From Polytrichum commune (lineage: Eukaryota; Streptophyta; Polytrichopsida; Polytrichales; Polytrichaceae), in the NCBI GenBank assembly GCA_950295325.1, contig OX485804.1, forward strand, positions 63,208,533 to 63,272,532: a DNA stretch of 64,000 bases, given 5' to 3'. The notes beneath the pieces were generated by a model. That model ran no database searches, was not told the origin of the DNA, and worked only from the letters and a program-made list of their open reading frames with translations. A program made the position numbers and the translations under genes. Shown here piece after piece: positions 11,350 to 23,290 of this stretch (position 1 is the stretch's first letter; each line of letters opens with the position of its first letter).

Positions 11350-12760
11350 CGAAAAAAACTTAGCATTGGTGTTGTGTGGTAGTTAAAAGAGACTAGAGTT
11401 TATAGTTGGGCAAGTTTAGCTTGTAACGTGTTAGTTGGAGTTGAGTAGGGTTAGTCGTGTTACTCAAGTTATTAAGTGAAAAGGATTACCAAAGGAGGGG
11501 CTTGAATCAATGTTTTATTGTTCGTTTAGGGTGTGGTGTTGGTGTTAAAAGGGTTAGGTGCCTTTTTCCAGTAGATTGGGTTTTGGATTTTCGGGGGTCC
11601 CGAAGTTGTTCGGCAGGGGGCTCAACGTTGGCTCTCTCTCTCTGAGATTTTGCACCCAGGCAGGAGGGCGGAGCCCTGGACACAGGGGGTTGGGATCGGT
11701 CACCCAGGTTGCTCTAGGGGATGTTGGTGGGTGTCACCGGAGAGTCTCGGGAACCAGGGGAGCGCTGGCAGGATTTAGGTGGGAGTGGGTTGAATGGCTG
11801 GGGAGGCCCACCGACATTGGGACAGACTATTGGGAAAAACTCAGAAGTGGCTTGATCAACCGACCTGGAGGTTGCGGGCCAGACAGCAGAGAGGAGATCA
11901 CGCCGAATTTGAGAGGGAGCAAGGCCGCATTGCTATAGGGGCTTGTAAACTGCTACAGCTGGACGAATTTGAGGCAAGGGGTGCCGAAGCAGGAATTAAA
12001 TCAACATTGTGCAATCTTTAAGCGGCGGAGGCCAAGCCCAGCCTGGCAGGCAGGCTAAGAGAGGAACTATGCAATGTGACCACAAGAATTCACGTCCTGG
12101 TCGGAAATCAATTCCAGGAGGGGGAGACGGAGGTTATCAAGCCGAAGGGTAGTGGGTAATTGCGGTAAGGCTGCTGGCTGATCCAAGCGCCGCAACCAAT
12201 GCAGAATGGGTTGGTTCTCCTAGGGGAAGTGGAGATCTAAGAGCTGGCGGATGGAGAGGAGAGTGCCGCGTGGCATTTTCAGACTGTCAAGGCAGCCAGG
12301 AACAACAAGTGGTGACCGACTAGAGCCCTCTCGGCAGTTCGTGTCACTTGGCATTGAAATAGGGGGTGTGCTAGTCTGAGACCAGTACATTGCAAGGCCT
12401 TGAGGAAGACTGAAAGGGGGAGGGGTTTTCCCTTAGTTCGTAGGTTAGTGGTTGGGGTTAGTACATGGTTAGGGGGATTGGGGGTAGTAGTAGTATTAAG
12501 CCAAATGTTGACTTGGCATTAGTTTAGTCAAATCTGAGGTAGACAAAGTAGGGGGTTATGGATTGACATTGGGTGTTATGGTTGAAGGGCACGAGGTAGC
12601 GAGTATTTATCAATGCTTGGACCTTGGGCTACTTGAATAAAGATTGTGTGTTTGAAGATTCATTTGAGACAGCTTGGGTGCCAAGTGTGATGACCACGTG
12701 AGGTAAATGAGGTGCATGTGAGCCCCATGCTCCCACCCGGATTACGACGCATAAAGGGTG
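11350..12760. other. GC-rich block inserted in the LINE region
   Basis: From about 11,560 to 12,430 the sequence becomes clearly GC-rich compared with the AT-rich surroundings. On the plus strand, broken frames encode charged, helical-looking peptide: residues such as 'QQRGDHAEFEREQGR' at about 11,880-11,930, and after a stop 'AKPSLAGRLREEL' near 12,030-12,070. This could be a decayed gag-like region or a captured host gene fragment. I recognise no domain, and stops and frameshifts rule out an intact gene. Confidence 0.35.
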
Positions 12761-12779
12761 GGAGTTTAGGCCTCACACT

Positions 12780-13300
12780 CTTATAGGGGGTATGATGAAA
12801 CTCTGATCTTTAGATTGGGAGAAATGGATACATGAGTCATAGGTGGCTAGTGTGTTTATATTATATGTGTCTTGTGTAAATTTATAAAGTGGGAATAGGT
12901 TGTGGTCTGAGGAATTGTTGTATGTGTGGAGAAGTTGGGATCCACCTACCTATTTGGTGGTGATTGGGGTTGTGTTCCATTGGCATAGGTAGGATTTCTT
13001 GATGGCTAGGGCTCCCCATTTATCTTTGCGGCAGGTGGTTTTTGTGCCGATGATGAGATGTATTTGTTTTCCAACATGTTGATTGTTGTTATTGGTGTTT
13101 AGAGCATGCATTGGTTCTTGTGGTGGGGGTGTGGCTATTGGTTGTGTCGGGGTGGAAATAAAATTTCCGCTTGTTGTAAGGCTTCTTTGATTAGTTTTGA
13201 GGAGGCCACGGGGAGGTCACTCAGTAGGATTTTTGTGTACCACGTGCGGCGGAGGGGTATTTGTTTAGGGGCTATTTACCTCCAAGGCACGAATTAAAAG
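12780..13300. mobile_element. LINE-related patch with an inverted match to 14.2 kb
   Basis: Plus-strand 13,190-13,260 ('gaggaggccacggggaggtc' onward, with 'cacgtgcggc') matches minus-strand 14,225-14,290 closely. The two segments are therefore inverted copies of one LINE-associated sequence. On the minus strand near 12,960-13,035 a broken frame reads 'KWGALAIKKSYLCQW', which looks coding in origin. No complete domain survives. Confidence 0.35.
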
Positions 13301-13550
13301 CTCCCTATAATTACATAATATTCTAAAATGGCCTATTTTTTTGTACCCTACCATTACTTATAATGCCCATGTCATTGAAATTTTTTGTAGTCTGTATTTC
13401 TTTTAATTAAAAAAACTGAATTTAAGAATGTATGCAATGCAAAAGTGATGGGAAAAGCATGGCAACAAAAAAATATAAAAATTATGTACCATTGCAAAAA
13501 CCAAGTACAAAAACTTAAAGTGAAAATACAAAAAGAAGACTTAGGATGAA

Positions 13551-13646
13551 ACACAACATGATTGAGTGTGTGTTTACAAACACAACAAGATTGTGTGTGT
13601 GTTTACAAACACAACAAGATTGTGTGTGTGTTCACAAACACAACAC
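13551..13646. repeat. Minisatellite, about 31 bp unit, three copies
   Basis: Three near-identical units contain 'gattgtgtgtgtgtttacaa' followed by 'acacaacaa'. The GTGTGT and ACACAA parts can pair with each other, so each unit is itself a small hairpin. Confidence 0.85.
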
Positions 13647-13649
13647 CCG

Positions 13650-14209
13650 CTCCATAAAAATCCTTTATTCAAAATCACTTTACATGCTAGTGAAGACCAA
13701 AACCATATAGTGTGAAACACTTTAAGCTTGGTCATGAATCTTATATAGTTTGTTCTGTCACAAACTTGGACAGTTGCTCTGAATCATTCCTATCAAGAGT
13801 GTACACCTCATTTGTAGAATTGTAGCTCATAGTTACCCTAAACAATCCTAAACCCTAAACACAACGGTGAGGCTCAAATGTTGTGCACAAACGGGCGTCC
13901 TAAATCGGGTTGAAGAGTTTCAAAAGAGAAGGGGAGAAAAACCACCAAGAGAAGTCGGGCATAGAGTTAGGCTTCCAATTTCATCCATTTTTGGGTGAAT
14001 GATGAGTAATTTTTCATCCATCCCTCGTAAGGCATGCGTACGAAATTGATTATACTAAACATACATCCTAAGATCCTTATTTTCAGCCCCTATATTATTT
14101 TTACTAAAAAAGAATGGCCCATATTTTATACCTATCTATTTTATTTGTAATGGGCTTATGTACTTTTAATGGACCCTTCATTATTTGGAATTCTTTTATA
14201 AATTTTATG
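13650..14209. other. Intergenic sequence without recognised content
   Basis: The sequence is AT-rich, contains 'aaaccctaaac' near 13,850, and lies between a minisatellite and a LINE fragment. No gene or repeat partner was recognised. Confidence 0.4.
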
Positions 14210-15720
14210 TCAAATGATTTTAATCCTCCCTATATTATGCCGCACGTCGTTTTTAAAATGCACTAAGTGACCTCCCCGTGGAGGAGGCTTTGAGATTGAT
14301 ATTGGATTCTTTTGGGGATAACATATGTGGGATGGTTGGGTTTTGGATTTGGGTGATGGTGGTGATGGTATCCATATGGACTTTGTTGAAGTATTTAGTT
14401 GCATGTTTTTTCTTGTCTTGAGAGAGTAAAGCGTGTTGTGCGTGTTTCCATGCGAGTTCGAGAAGGGTTTGTTGTATTGGAAAATCTTTATTAGTGGTCT
14501 TTATGAATAAATCACATTCTTTTTAAAGTAAAAACATGGTGCAAGGGATGGGCGATCGTGAGCATGCTTGATATCAAAGTTTGGGGAGGTGTTGTGATCC
14601 TCCATATTTAGTCTTTGGCTAATCTTTGGTAAATTAGTCCTAATTGTCCTAGGTTGCTGAGTGCAAATAATAATTATTTACCTATGCAATGTATGTAATA
14701 CATCAAGAGGGACGTTGCGTTGATGTTGAAGTCATCAATGGAGAGATGGGTGAGAGTATTTGCTATGCTCTTGGGGATGTTGCATATCGCTTTGGTGAGT
14801 TTGCTAAGCACTTTGTCTAATTTCCGGATATCATGTTTGGAGAAAGGATTGCATAGTAGGCATAAGCTATGCTTGGTTTGATGACGGTGTTAAGGAAGTG
14901 GAATTTTTTGTTTAATAGTGGAAGGTGATGCCACTTGTACGTGGTTGAGTGTGAGGCCGATTGGGTAATGGTGTGAGTTTTGATTTTGGTTAGTTCAGGT
15001 TTGGCATTTTGGTAGGGTGTGAAGTGGGATGTTGGTATAAAAACCATCTATAAGGTTAGTGGAGGTGTGGTTTTGGCCACCTTGTTGTGAGAAGGTTTCA
15101 TTGTTGTGGAGAAGGTGAAGGGCTAGGACCTGCATGAATTGTGCCATGTCTTTGTCTTCTCGGTTAGGGATTTGGAAAATACCGTCATGTATGTGGCCAA
15201 CTAGGAGGATGTCTTTATTGAAGTCTCCTGCTATTATCACTTTTTGTGTAGGGTGTTTTTTGGTAAGGATTTTGATTTGGTCTTTGATTATTGGGACAAG
15301 TGGGAGGTTAGTGGCATGTGAGGGCATGTATAGGTTCATCATGAGTAGTGGTGTGAATGATTAATTAGATATTTTAAGGACTCGTAGAAACAATGATATA
15401 TTCCTTGGTGTAGGGATTTTGGTAATAATTTCAGTAGAGTATATGTTTTTGTAGATCATAGCAAGGGTGTTGCCTCTTGGGGGTTCAAATATTGTAAATT
15501 GTGGAGTTCTTCGTAGGTTTGCGTCATTTGTGTGATTATAGAGGATTTTGTATTTTGAGAATCAATTGTCTATGTAGGTTGTAGATTTGTGCTTTAGCAG
15601 TTTGGTTTCTTGTAGTAGAATAATGATGGGTTTGTCTAGTATGTTTTATTTTAGTTCCATAATGATTGAAATGCTGGAGCTAATATGGCATGTGCTCCAT
15701 GTAATAATGTGGATATCCAT
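14210..15720 (-). mobile_element. Internally deleted LINE: endonuclease joined to the RT thumb
   Basis: On the minus strand the ORF2 start is at 15,720 ('MDIHII'). An apurinic-like endonuclease domain follows, with 'PIIILLQETK' near 15,610 and 'KVIIAGDFNKDI' near 15,220, the usual QETK and GDFN motifs of LINE endonucleases. At about 15,003 the sequence passes into a segment with 'FLNTVIKPSIAYAYYAI' (14,850-14,910) and 'ICNIPKSIANTLTHL' (about 14,735-14,790), typical of sequence after the RT fingers and palm. The whole catalytic RT core is missing. Further 3' the frame decays, and the end at 14,210-14,300 matches 13.2 kb in inverted orientation. It is a dead copy. Confidence 0.75.
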
Positions 15721-15752
15721 GGTGGAGGTTTGCGTGGGTTTAAGGTTTAGGG

Positions 15753-15895
15753 CATGAAATAATTTTGCCAAATTTGAACATAGGGGAATTGATATATTTT
15801 AAGGGTTGATTGAATGATACATGGGCATTTTATTTTTTTAAATGGTATTGTCTCATGCCATTAGACCCAAATTTTGTGGTATATTGTAAGATGCT
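15753..15895. repeat. Right direct repeat flanking the LINE block
   Basis: This is the direct-orientation partner of 6,195-6,345. It lies 33 bp upstream of the LINE ORF2 start on the minus strand. Confidence 0.65.
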
Positions 15896-16039
15896 TTTCG
15901 TTCATTTGAAAATAAATAAAATTAGACAGTTGGCGCTAGAGCTCATGCCAAATTGCATGGGCCCCACATACCAAGCCATGACCCCACCATATTTGATTTA
16001 AAAAAATTAAAAATCCCAACTAAAAATTGTTGCACGTCC

Positions 16040-16440
16040 CACCCTACTTCAAAATAATGAAAAAACAATTGCCCTTGCATTCTTGCATTCTTGGAGGTTC
16101 TTGTGCACAAAACCCATGTTGAGTACACTTCACCTTCAAGGTCCAGAATCTAATATATATATATTCACTCCAATTGACTGGGATTTCATCCTCGAAGTGA
16201 AACCGTCAATAAAGCATGTAATCAACTTCAAAATATTACAAAATCCTCCATAGCATTGAGGACCTTGTAATTCACGTGACTTACCATTTGAAAGGGACTT
16301 TGTCGTTCTAAAACAAAACTTAAATCGGTGTGATATTTTTAGTTTGTTTATTTTATAACATCTTAGTTAATTCCTTCTACTCACACAAGTATTCATACAC
16401 ATTCAAACTAATTGAGTGTGATTAAATCGAATCAAGCGTT
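16040..16440. repeat. Third copy of the window-edge foldback repeat
   Basis: Positions 16,060-16,260 match 60-300 directly; both contain a 'gggatttcat' block, 'gtcaataaagcatgtaat' and 'caaaatcctc'. Positions 16,270-16,430 match the spacer and right arm of that element in inverted orientation ('accatttgaaaggg', 'tttattttataa', 'cacaagtattcata'). This single-arm copy shows what one unit of the foldback looks like. Confidence 0.65.
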
Positions 16441-16689
16441 CTAATCCCAATTGAACCGATTGAACCCAGGTAAGCCTAGTTAGTGAAGCCTAATTAATTC
16501 ACAAATTATGCTTGCCAAAGTAATTAAGCCTAGTTAAATCTAAAAATGTGTTTATCTGAATTAATTACGATTTAATTCAGATATGAGAAATTGATGTGCT
16601 TCAACATTTAAGTTCTACATCACGTTTAAAACAACTTGGTTTCAATGTGCCATGCATGGGTAGACATGCGACATACTAGCATTGAAGTA

Positions 16690-16973
16690 CTCCTTCCGTC
16701 CCAAAATGATTGTCCGTGTTCTTAACTTTGGCGAGATTAAGGCCCGCTGACCATCGACCGAGTAGTTGTAAGTATGACTCTGAAAATAGAAAACAACAAC
16801 TACTTCGAAACACCCTCCGAAGTTGCGGTGTCGAAAGACTTCTTGACGACGAAAGTTTGGCGCGAAAATATTTGACTTTGACTCTCAAATTTCTAGCCGG
16901 GCAGATAAACCGGACAATCATTTTCGGACCAGAAAATCCAGGAGGTAGAACAATCATTTTGGGACGGAGGGAG
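16690..16973. mobile_element. Stowaway-like MITE (Tc1/mariner type)
   Basis: The 23 bp ends, 'ctccttccgtcccaaaatga' plus 'ttg' on the left and the reverse complement of 'ctccctccgtcccaaaatga' plus 'ttg' on the right, match at 22 of 23 positions. The element is flanked by TA on both sides (688-689 and 974-975). The CTCCCTCCGTCCC terminus and TA duplication are the hallmark of Stowaway MITEs. It is 284 bp with no transposase, and carries an extra subterminal copy of the 'caatcatttt' end motif at about 16,914-16,925. The open frames on both strands are chance products. Confidence 0.95.
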
Positions 16974-17079
16974 TAGCACTTTGACAACCGCCGTCTTTTT
17001 TTTTTGGTGATGGCAAACACGTGCTCAAGCACAACCACAAGAAGACCGGATGAAATGAAACCCGTATACATATTTTGTC

Positions 17080-17830
17080 ACGTTCTTAAAGCACTCGTGT
17101 GCCATTTTGGATGGGACACCAGGCACATGAATTCCCACATCGATAACAACCCAAATTCCTTGGCCACAATGTAAGGCGAGAGGGAACTATCACATGTGAG
17201 AGTAATACCTCTCATCCATCCAACAACCCTCCTATAAGTTTGTGGTTGATTCATCTCAAATGACTTGCAGCAGACTGATTTGGGGTCTCTGAAGCTGATT
17301 AATGTGTCAATCAACTACACATAACAACCTCTGGGCTGCACACTAATTGAAGACTTTTATGTGAGGAGGATTTGCTCGTAAGCGATGAGAATTCCCCCTT
17401 GACGCAATGTAATTCCTCTTCAATAAGTTAGCATGTAACATGCTCGCACCTCATATTCCCGACACTTTGGCGAGTTTGGAAACTTTAGAGTGATTCGAAC
17501 TACGTGCCTTTCCGAATGCTATAAGAAATTTGATGGCTCTTTGTCGGGACCAAGTCAATTGATTAATATTCCCGGAGGTGGCGGTATTGGTTCTTGCGGC
17601 TCAAGCACATGGAGGATCTTGCCATTAAAAAAAAGTTTTTTTAAAGGAAAAAAATCCGGCCACAGCCTTCTAATATAGTAAAGGCTCAAATTTCACTGAG
17701 AGTTTTTTAATTGATTCTCATCTTACGAGAATCCGAGTGCCTTTGCCAGCAGGGCAACTCCATAAGTGATTTCATCCATGCTTATCATCACGTCATTCAT
17801 AACTTTCCATTTAAAGTAGCTTTCTCCAAT
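17080..17830. other. Intergenic sequence, probable old repeat
   Basis: The block around 17,275-17,375 ('gatttggggtctctgaagct', then 'cttttatgtgagg') faintly resembles 3,745-3,840. No exon with a recognisable product was seen. Confidence 0.35.
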
Positions 17831-17835
17831 GAACG

Positions 17836-18060
17836 GAAAGACCCGACCGCTAGTTACGAATGCACCGGTTGAGCTTGAGAAATAACCGGTTGAAGATCGA
17901 GACTTTGGGAAAGTTACCGCTCCTTTTAGGGGAATCTAGAGGAGAATATACCTCAAAGTAGTAAAGGGAAACGCAAATATGTCAACGTGTACTAGGCCGG
18001 CCGGATTTTGAAACACGAGGATTTTGACCGATTATGCCCAAAAATCTCTCGGACATTGTA
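17836..18060. repeat. Dispersed repeat shared with 46,480-46,700
   Basis: This is a direct-orientation match. Shared words are 'aaccggttgag', 'ttgagaaata', 'ccggttgaag', 'gaccgattatgcccaaaaat' and 'tcggacat' or 'ccggacac'. Neither copy keeps a long frame in common. Confidence 0.7.
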
Positions 18061-18533
18061 GATTCCTAACCAACATGACGTTTTCTTTCTCATGGTGTTA
18101 CATGAAACATGGATAATAATAGAGATGATGCTATAATTACCAAGTTCCTCTCGTTTTCCCGGAAGCAATGAAGGTTCCCGGAAAAAAAAAGTACCAACAA
18201 ACTACATCAAATAGTGTTAGTAGTGTGGGTGAAAAGCTATCATGGAAATAATTAACGTGGACCACTCCAATTGTGTAGTTGGGGTGGAAGACAAGTCCAG
18301 CCAGATAACATCGGTCCAAGGTCTTAGGTCTTCTCCTCAATCTTTCTTGAGAGTCCGGGCCAACACCTTGTGCAAAATAAAAAAAGTGGTCACTTTACAT
18401 CAAAAAAGTAGCGTAAAACAAATGTTCACCCACATTGATTTCCTAGGAAAAAGTTAAAGCGACTTGCACTAATTTTAAACTAGAGATTTGGCATGGGTTG
18501 AAAATCAATATGAAGCACATTAATTCTCAATGT

Positions 18534-18887
18534 GGGCTCTAGAGAATTTTTGTGGTGCACATTAAATGACTATTTAGTGCAATGTTTCCAATATACTAAC
18601 CTTAACATTATTAAGTAATGCACTGGCTTTCACCTCACTTTTAGAATCCTTTTCAACATATTCCAAAGAGATTCTTTTGTGTCAAGTTCAAATCTTCAAA
18701 GACTACGAGATTCTTTTGTTCTATTTGGGCTCTAGAGAATTATTGTGGTGCACATTAAATGACTATTTAGTGCAATGTTTCCAATATACTAACCTTAACA
18801 TTATGAAGTAATGCACTGGCTTTCACCTCACTTTTAGAATCCTTTTCAACATATTCCAAAGAGATTCTTTTGTGTCAAGTTTTGTAT
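18534..18887. repeat. Tandem duplication, 193 bp period
   Basis: Two nearly identical segments begin with 'gggctctagagaatt' at 18,534 and 18,727 and remain almost identical for about 155 bp, through 'gattcttttgtgtcaagtt'. The few mismatches point to a recent event. Non-coding. Confidence 0.9.
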
Positions 18888-18924
18888 TGGCTTCACAAAA
18901 GATAGGTAGGCAATAAGGGATCAC

Positions 18925-19530
18925 CCACACTTGTTGGTTAAGGCTTTGGTTAGAGTAAGTAACCACTCATACTACGCCACCACATTTATGGTATTTAGTG
19001 TCACTTACTATTTGGAGTTACATTGTGCTATAATGTTTTACTATGGATTTCTTTTCCTTTTTTCATTTGTTTTTACCAACAAAGGTCAAATTGGTTGTTT
19101 GGGCACTCTATAACATTAACATCTTCACTTGGTAAAAAAATTACATCAACAATAAAATGTTATAGCAATGTGTAACTCCGAATAGTAAGTGACACTAGAT
19201 ACCATAAATGGTGTAGTTATATTGTGACCATATGACTTGGTGAAGAGAGTTAGCTAACATCTGAGGTAGCTAACCTAATTGAGAGCTAATTAATCTCATG
19301 CCCGCACCACGTAGTTAAACATTAGGTTTAATTTAAGCTATTGACCTAGAAGTTAGCTAACTTTTTGGACTTTACTTTTGTGAAGAAATCTTAACTTATC
19401 CATACGCCTAATGCCAACTAACTTTTACCAAGCCAATTTTTTTTTTGTTGACTGCCTGCCTCTCATTTCCACCATCTCTTCTCCGTTCTGCTATGAGGTG
19501 GACCGCACTAATTCCTTGTATCATCCTATA
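18925..19530. repeat. Interspersed repeat, copy 2, interrupted by a MITE
   Basis: This is the direct partner of 3,925-4,780. It is split by the hairpin element at 18,971-19,217 and lacks the element present at 4,182-4,545. Confidence 0.7.
18971..19217. mobile_element. MITE with about 52 bp terminal inverted repeats
   Basis: The left arm, 18,971-19,025 ('accacatttatggtatttag', 'tgtcacttactatttggagt'), is the near-complement of 19,166-19,217. A hairpin of about 50 bp arms thus surrounds an interior of about 140 bp. Its insertion splits an older repeat whose other copy near 3,990 is uninterrupted at this point. Confidence 0.8.
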
Positions 19531-19869
19531 TTAGCATGCATTTAAAAGTATAAAACTACATTTTTTGAAAAAACATTATATCATAATATCATATTCAATG
19601 TACGCATATAGGGGGAAAAAATAGATTAAAAAAAATCAATAGCATTAATTTAATTATTAATTATTATGAAACATATATGGTGTGAGCAAAAAAATCTTAA
19701 TGTTCATAATTAGTGTCATGTCCAAAACTTGGGCAAGTTGAGTAAAACTTTGGCCAATCAACCTTAATTCTATTAGATTGGTCAACCTCTAGTTATTTGT
19801 AATGAGGGGGGGGTGTAGGTGTGAGATTGAATAGCTTAGCACATCAATTACTTGATTCTCAATAACTTG

Positions 19870-20510
19870 ATTCTCAATACATAATATACATAAGGGAGAG
19901 GCATTATTTTTTTTTCCAATGTGTACATTTGAAAAGGCTATTAAGAATGTTGAAGTAAAGGTAGATGTACAAAAAAGGACCCCAAGGTTTAAAGAAAGAA
20001 AGTGATAACAAATTTGTTAGTTCCATCCAATTCACATTTTCATCCATTGTTTTCATAGATTAATAGTCCTCAATGTCGATGTTGTCCATTCTTGTTGGGG
20101 TTTGCATTTGGGTTCTAGATTTTTACAAATTAGAGGCTTCTGGAATGGTCATGGCTCCCTTGACTTTTGCGCTTTGGATTGTGGCTTAGTTATTGTGCTC
20201 TCTTGTTTGTGTTTGCTTGATGCAATCATTGAGTTAAGTGCTATGGATGACAAAAAAATGCTCAATGACTTTCTTATTGGATTTTGTATGTGATAAATTA
20301 TTATTTAATTCAACAATTAAATTTTGTATATGTAGTGGAGGAATTTCTTACATTATATTGAAATATTAGTATAAATACATAATTCCATAATATTCTAGCC
20401 GACCATTAGTACGTATAAATGTGGTTTTCTATGTAAACTTCTTGTATATAGGGGGTCTAATTTCATAGTGACCCACGCATGTCATTTAGGTTTCCAATGA
20501 AGAGTCCACC
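19870..20510. repeat. Dispersed repeat with an insertion, copy 1
   Basis: This matches 43,715-44,150 directly ('aagggagagg', 'aaaaggctattaag', 'gtataaatacat', 'cattt' and 'gtttccaa' with 'gaagagtcca'). About 250 bp around 20,060-20,300 is absent from the other copy. The 63-codon frame at 20,102-20,293 lies in that extra piece; I cannot identify it. Confidence 0.65.
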
Positions 20511-20519
20511 CCCCTAGGG

Positions 20520-21470
20520 GATTTTAGTTTACTAGCATTTTGGTTAGCTAATCCTCACTACCTCATAAGTCAGCTAATTAATCTAACATGTGGTGTGAGT
20601 GGACCCTAAGAAGGTGAAAACCCACAAGAGTTTCCACTAGCCTATGCACAAGCTAATCAGTTATGATTGCTACTTAACTTGAGTAGGTGGATGACTTGTT
20701 GCTAACATGTGGCTCATCATCCATTCTCCACTTGTTGGAAATGTAGTCCATTTTGAGTTGTTAATCTATATGTTGGCTTTAGTCTAGCCATCCCTCAATC
20801 CAAATTAACTCATTCTCTTCCACCCATGTGAAAGTGGCCTATAAAGATGGGTTTCCATTAGCATCTAGGTCCAAGGAACGTGAGGTCCAAACCCAGGGGT
20901 TGGGGTCTTCATACCACATACGAACTAATATAAATTATGTAAAATTATGTAAAATTATGCTCCTCTCTTCAATGAGTTTGCCTCGATAAGTGTTAATTTG
21001 GATGAAAGTGAGGCTATGCTATTTTATTACTTGGATGAAATTGAATTAGGTCCATCATGTATTTGACTTGTGTAGAAGTGAAATTGGGCCCACTGTGAAT
21101 GCAAACTACTCTAGATGCGTTCTTCCATTACACTTAATTGTATGATGCCATTCATATCTTGTGTATTTTTTCCCTTTATTTATATAAGTGATAGTGTTTT
21201 CAAGTCCAAGGTCACATAGGTGTTAATCTTGTAACTATTACAAATTGTCTATGCTACCCCCAATAAGTGTTAAAATTTTAACACCACATAAGTGTTACAA
21301 GTTTCCTTGTTCCAAAATGCTAATATATATCGAGGGTGGACTGCAAGGATATCACCTTGTATATATCTATATATATAACTAAATTTCTCTTGTTGGTGGT
21401 GGAAGGAGACAAGAGCTCGGATTACAAGACAAAATGTACTTTTTAACATATAATGTGTGGAGGCGGGAAC
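20520..21470. other. Intergenic sequence without recognised gene
   Basis: 'gctaatcctcactac' near 20,550 resembles text near 5,050, so part of this is old repeat. A short 'taaaattatg' doublet lies at about 20,937-20,958. No exon was recognised. Confidence 0.4.
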
Positions 21471-21474
21471 CCAT

Positions 21475-21840
21475 AACATTATTCAACTACATGGTTGTGT
21501 TCCATTCTATATTTAGCAAATGACATGGGCCTCCACTATGTTGCCTTCATAGGAAGAAACTTAGAAGATAAGAAGAAACTGACAACGATACAAATAATGA
21601 AGAGTGTCAATATGAATAGTGTCAATATTTTCAAATGATATTGTTGCTATGAATAGCATTTTTAGTGAACAATACCAGGATGAATGTGAACAGTGTTTCC
21701 TATAAAATGTGATGGAAATATAACCCCACCCAAATTTCCAAGTGTCAACCTAATGAATAGTAAAAACATATACTTACTTCGTTGGGGGACCCACAAAATA
21801 GAATTTACATATTCCAAGGTCATGGAACCACCCACGTGGC
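21475..21840. repeat. Dispersed repeat, copy 2 (inverted to 1,430-1,850)
   Basis: This is the inverted partner of the repeat at 1.4-1.85 kb. The same order of words is found on the opposite strand. Confidence 0.65.
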
Positions 21841-22004
21841 TGCATGATGTTATGCCATCCGTACATATGAAGTGAAATAAATTTGGAACAGTTTCTTACC
21901 AATCAGGCAACTTCAAGCTTTGAATATCACATTATACTAATAATCATGAAAAGTGCAAGTTTGCCTCAGAATCAACCTCTTAGAACTAAGAATCACACAC
22001 ATTG

Positions 22005-22060
22005 ACATATATATATATATAGATATATAGATAGATATATAGATATATATATATATATAG
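22005..22060. repeat. AT-rich microsatellite (TA and GATA)
   Basis: Alternating TA tracts are interrupted by 'gatagatata' words. A simple repeat. Confidence 0.95.
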
Positions 22061-22064
22061 ACAT

Positions 22065-23290
22065 TTGTTCATGGTGAGAAGTATTATTGACACTTGAATG
22101 GTTTACGTGTTCACACACATTACATAATTTGAGGCTTTTATGACAACTTCTTCGCAGATGCCGATGATTCCTTCATTTTCAATTTGTATGGAATTGGTTC
22201 AGATTCAAGTGTTTGGGGCATCCAATTCATGTCAGGCACTGCTCTTATCATGAGCTAGCAATTTCTCAAATTCTTGTCATAACTGGGAATTTAGGAGTCG
22301 CTTGGGATGTGAATGTGTGGAAGTTGTACTCCACGTGGCACCCTTCATAACAATTCTATCATTTACATTCTTGTTCAAAAAAAGGCCAGTGAAGCTTTAC
22401 ACAAATTCCATGCAAGGAATTAGGAGTTGTTGCCAGAATGTTCTACATTCTGTGAGGATTAATCCTGGTTAGAATTATGTGTCTTATTTTCAGAATACAT
22501 CCTGGTTGGGAATATTTGTGCATTTGCAAAGCTGGCTTCTATTGAATTAAAAAAACTGTTTCAAGGGAAATTTTGGATCTTCATGTCAATGGTAGTTTCT
22601 TCTGAGTGATCACCTTTTCATCCAACTTGACCTCAAATTAATTTCACTCGATCATTCTCTGTTAGAATAAGCTTTTACAACTCCCCTCGAACTCTGAGCT
22701 GCTTTGATTTTAAACAACTGCACTGGGAACCCAAAACTGGAACTGGCTTATAGAATGAACAACCATCAGCCTTACAATCTAACATTCCTGTAATCAGAAA
22801 TTTCTCAGTAAGTATGCATTTGTGCTTTCATGCCCTACAACAATTTTTAAATGCTGTGCAAAAGAATGCCACATGAAATTTTGCTACAAGCGAAATAAGG
22901 AGCAACATGAGGATTGTTTGTACATTCTTCATAAGTACAGTAGCATGTTTCAACAACCAGCGGGCAACCAGCTCAAAATGATTTGACGAATATTTGCACT
23001 GTATCATTTGAATCAATGTTTCTCAGAATGTCAAAGCTCGTTACGCCTCAGAAAGGTAACAAGAGAACAACCTGGGAAAGAATTAGCACCTGAAAATGTT
23101 CCAAAAACAAATGTCCTGTCTGTCTCCCTCCGGTTCAATGATGGTCTCTGTGTCTGAGATCCACAACAATAAAAAGGAATACCTGAAAGTTCTGGAAGCG
23201 GCAAATGGATGGTTATTGTCTCTTATCTAAATACCAGTAATGACCATTTTGTAATTGTTCAAAATTGCTACATTACAAGCCTGAGGTTGG
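22065..23290. other. Region downstream of the phosphatase gene
   Basis: This is the 3' flank, and possibly the 3' UTR, of the minus-strand phosphatase gene ending at 23,291. No separate gene was recognised. The minus-strand 62-codon frame at 22,828-23,016 has no recognisable domain. Confidence 0.4.

Noticed and set aside
13551-13646. Regular short repeats considered as a CRISPR-like array
   Set aside because: The units are contiguous without unique spacers and the genome is eukaryotic. It is a GT/AC minisatellite.
16676-17071. Open frames of 88 and 131 codons on both strands
   Set aside because: They lie across a Stowaway-like MITE with clear TIRs and TA duplication.
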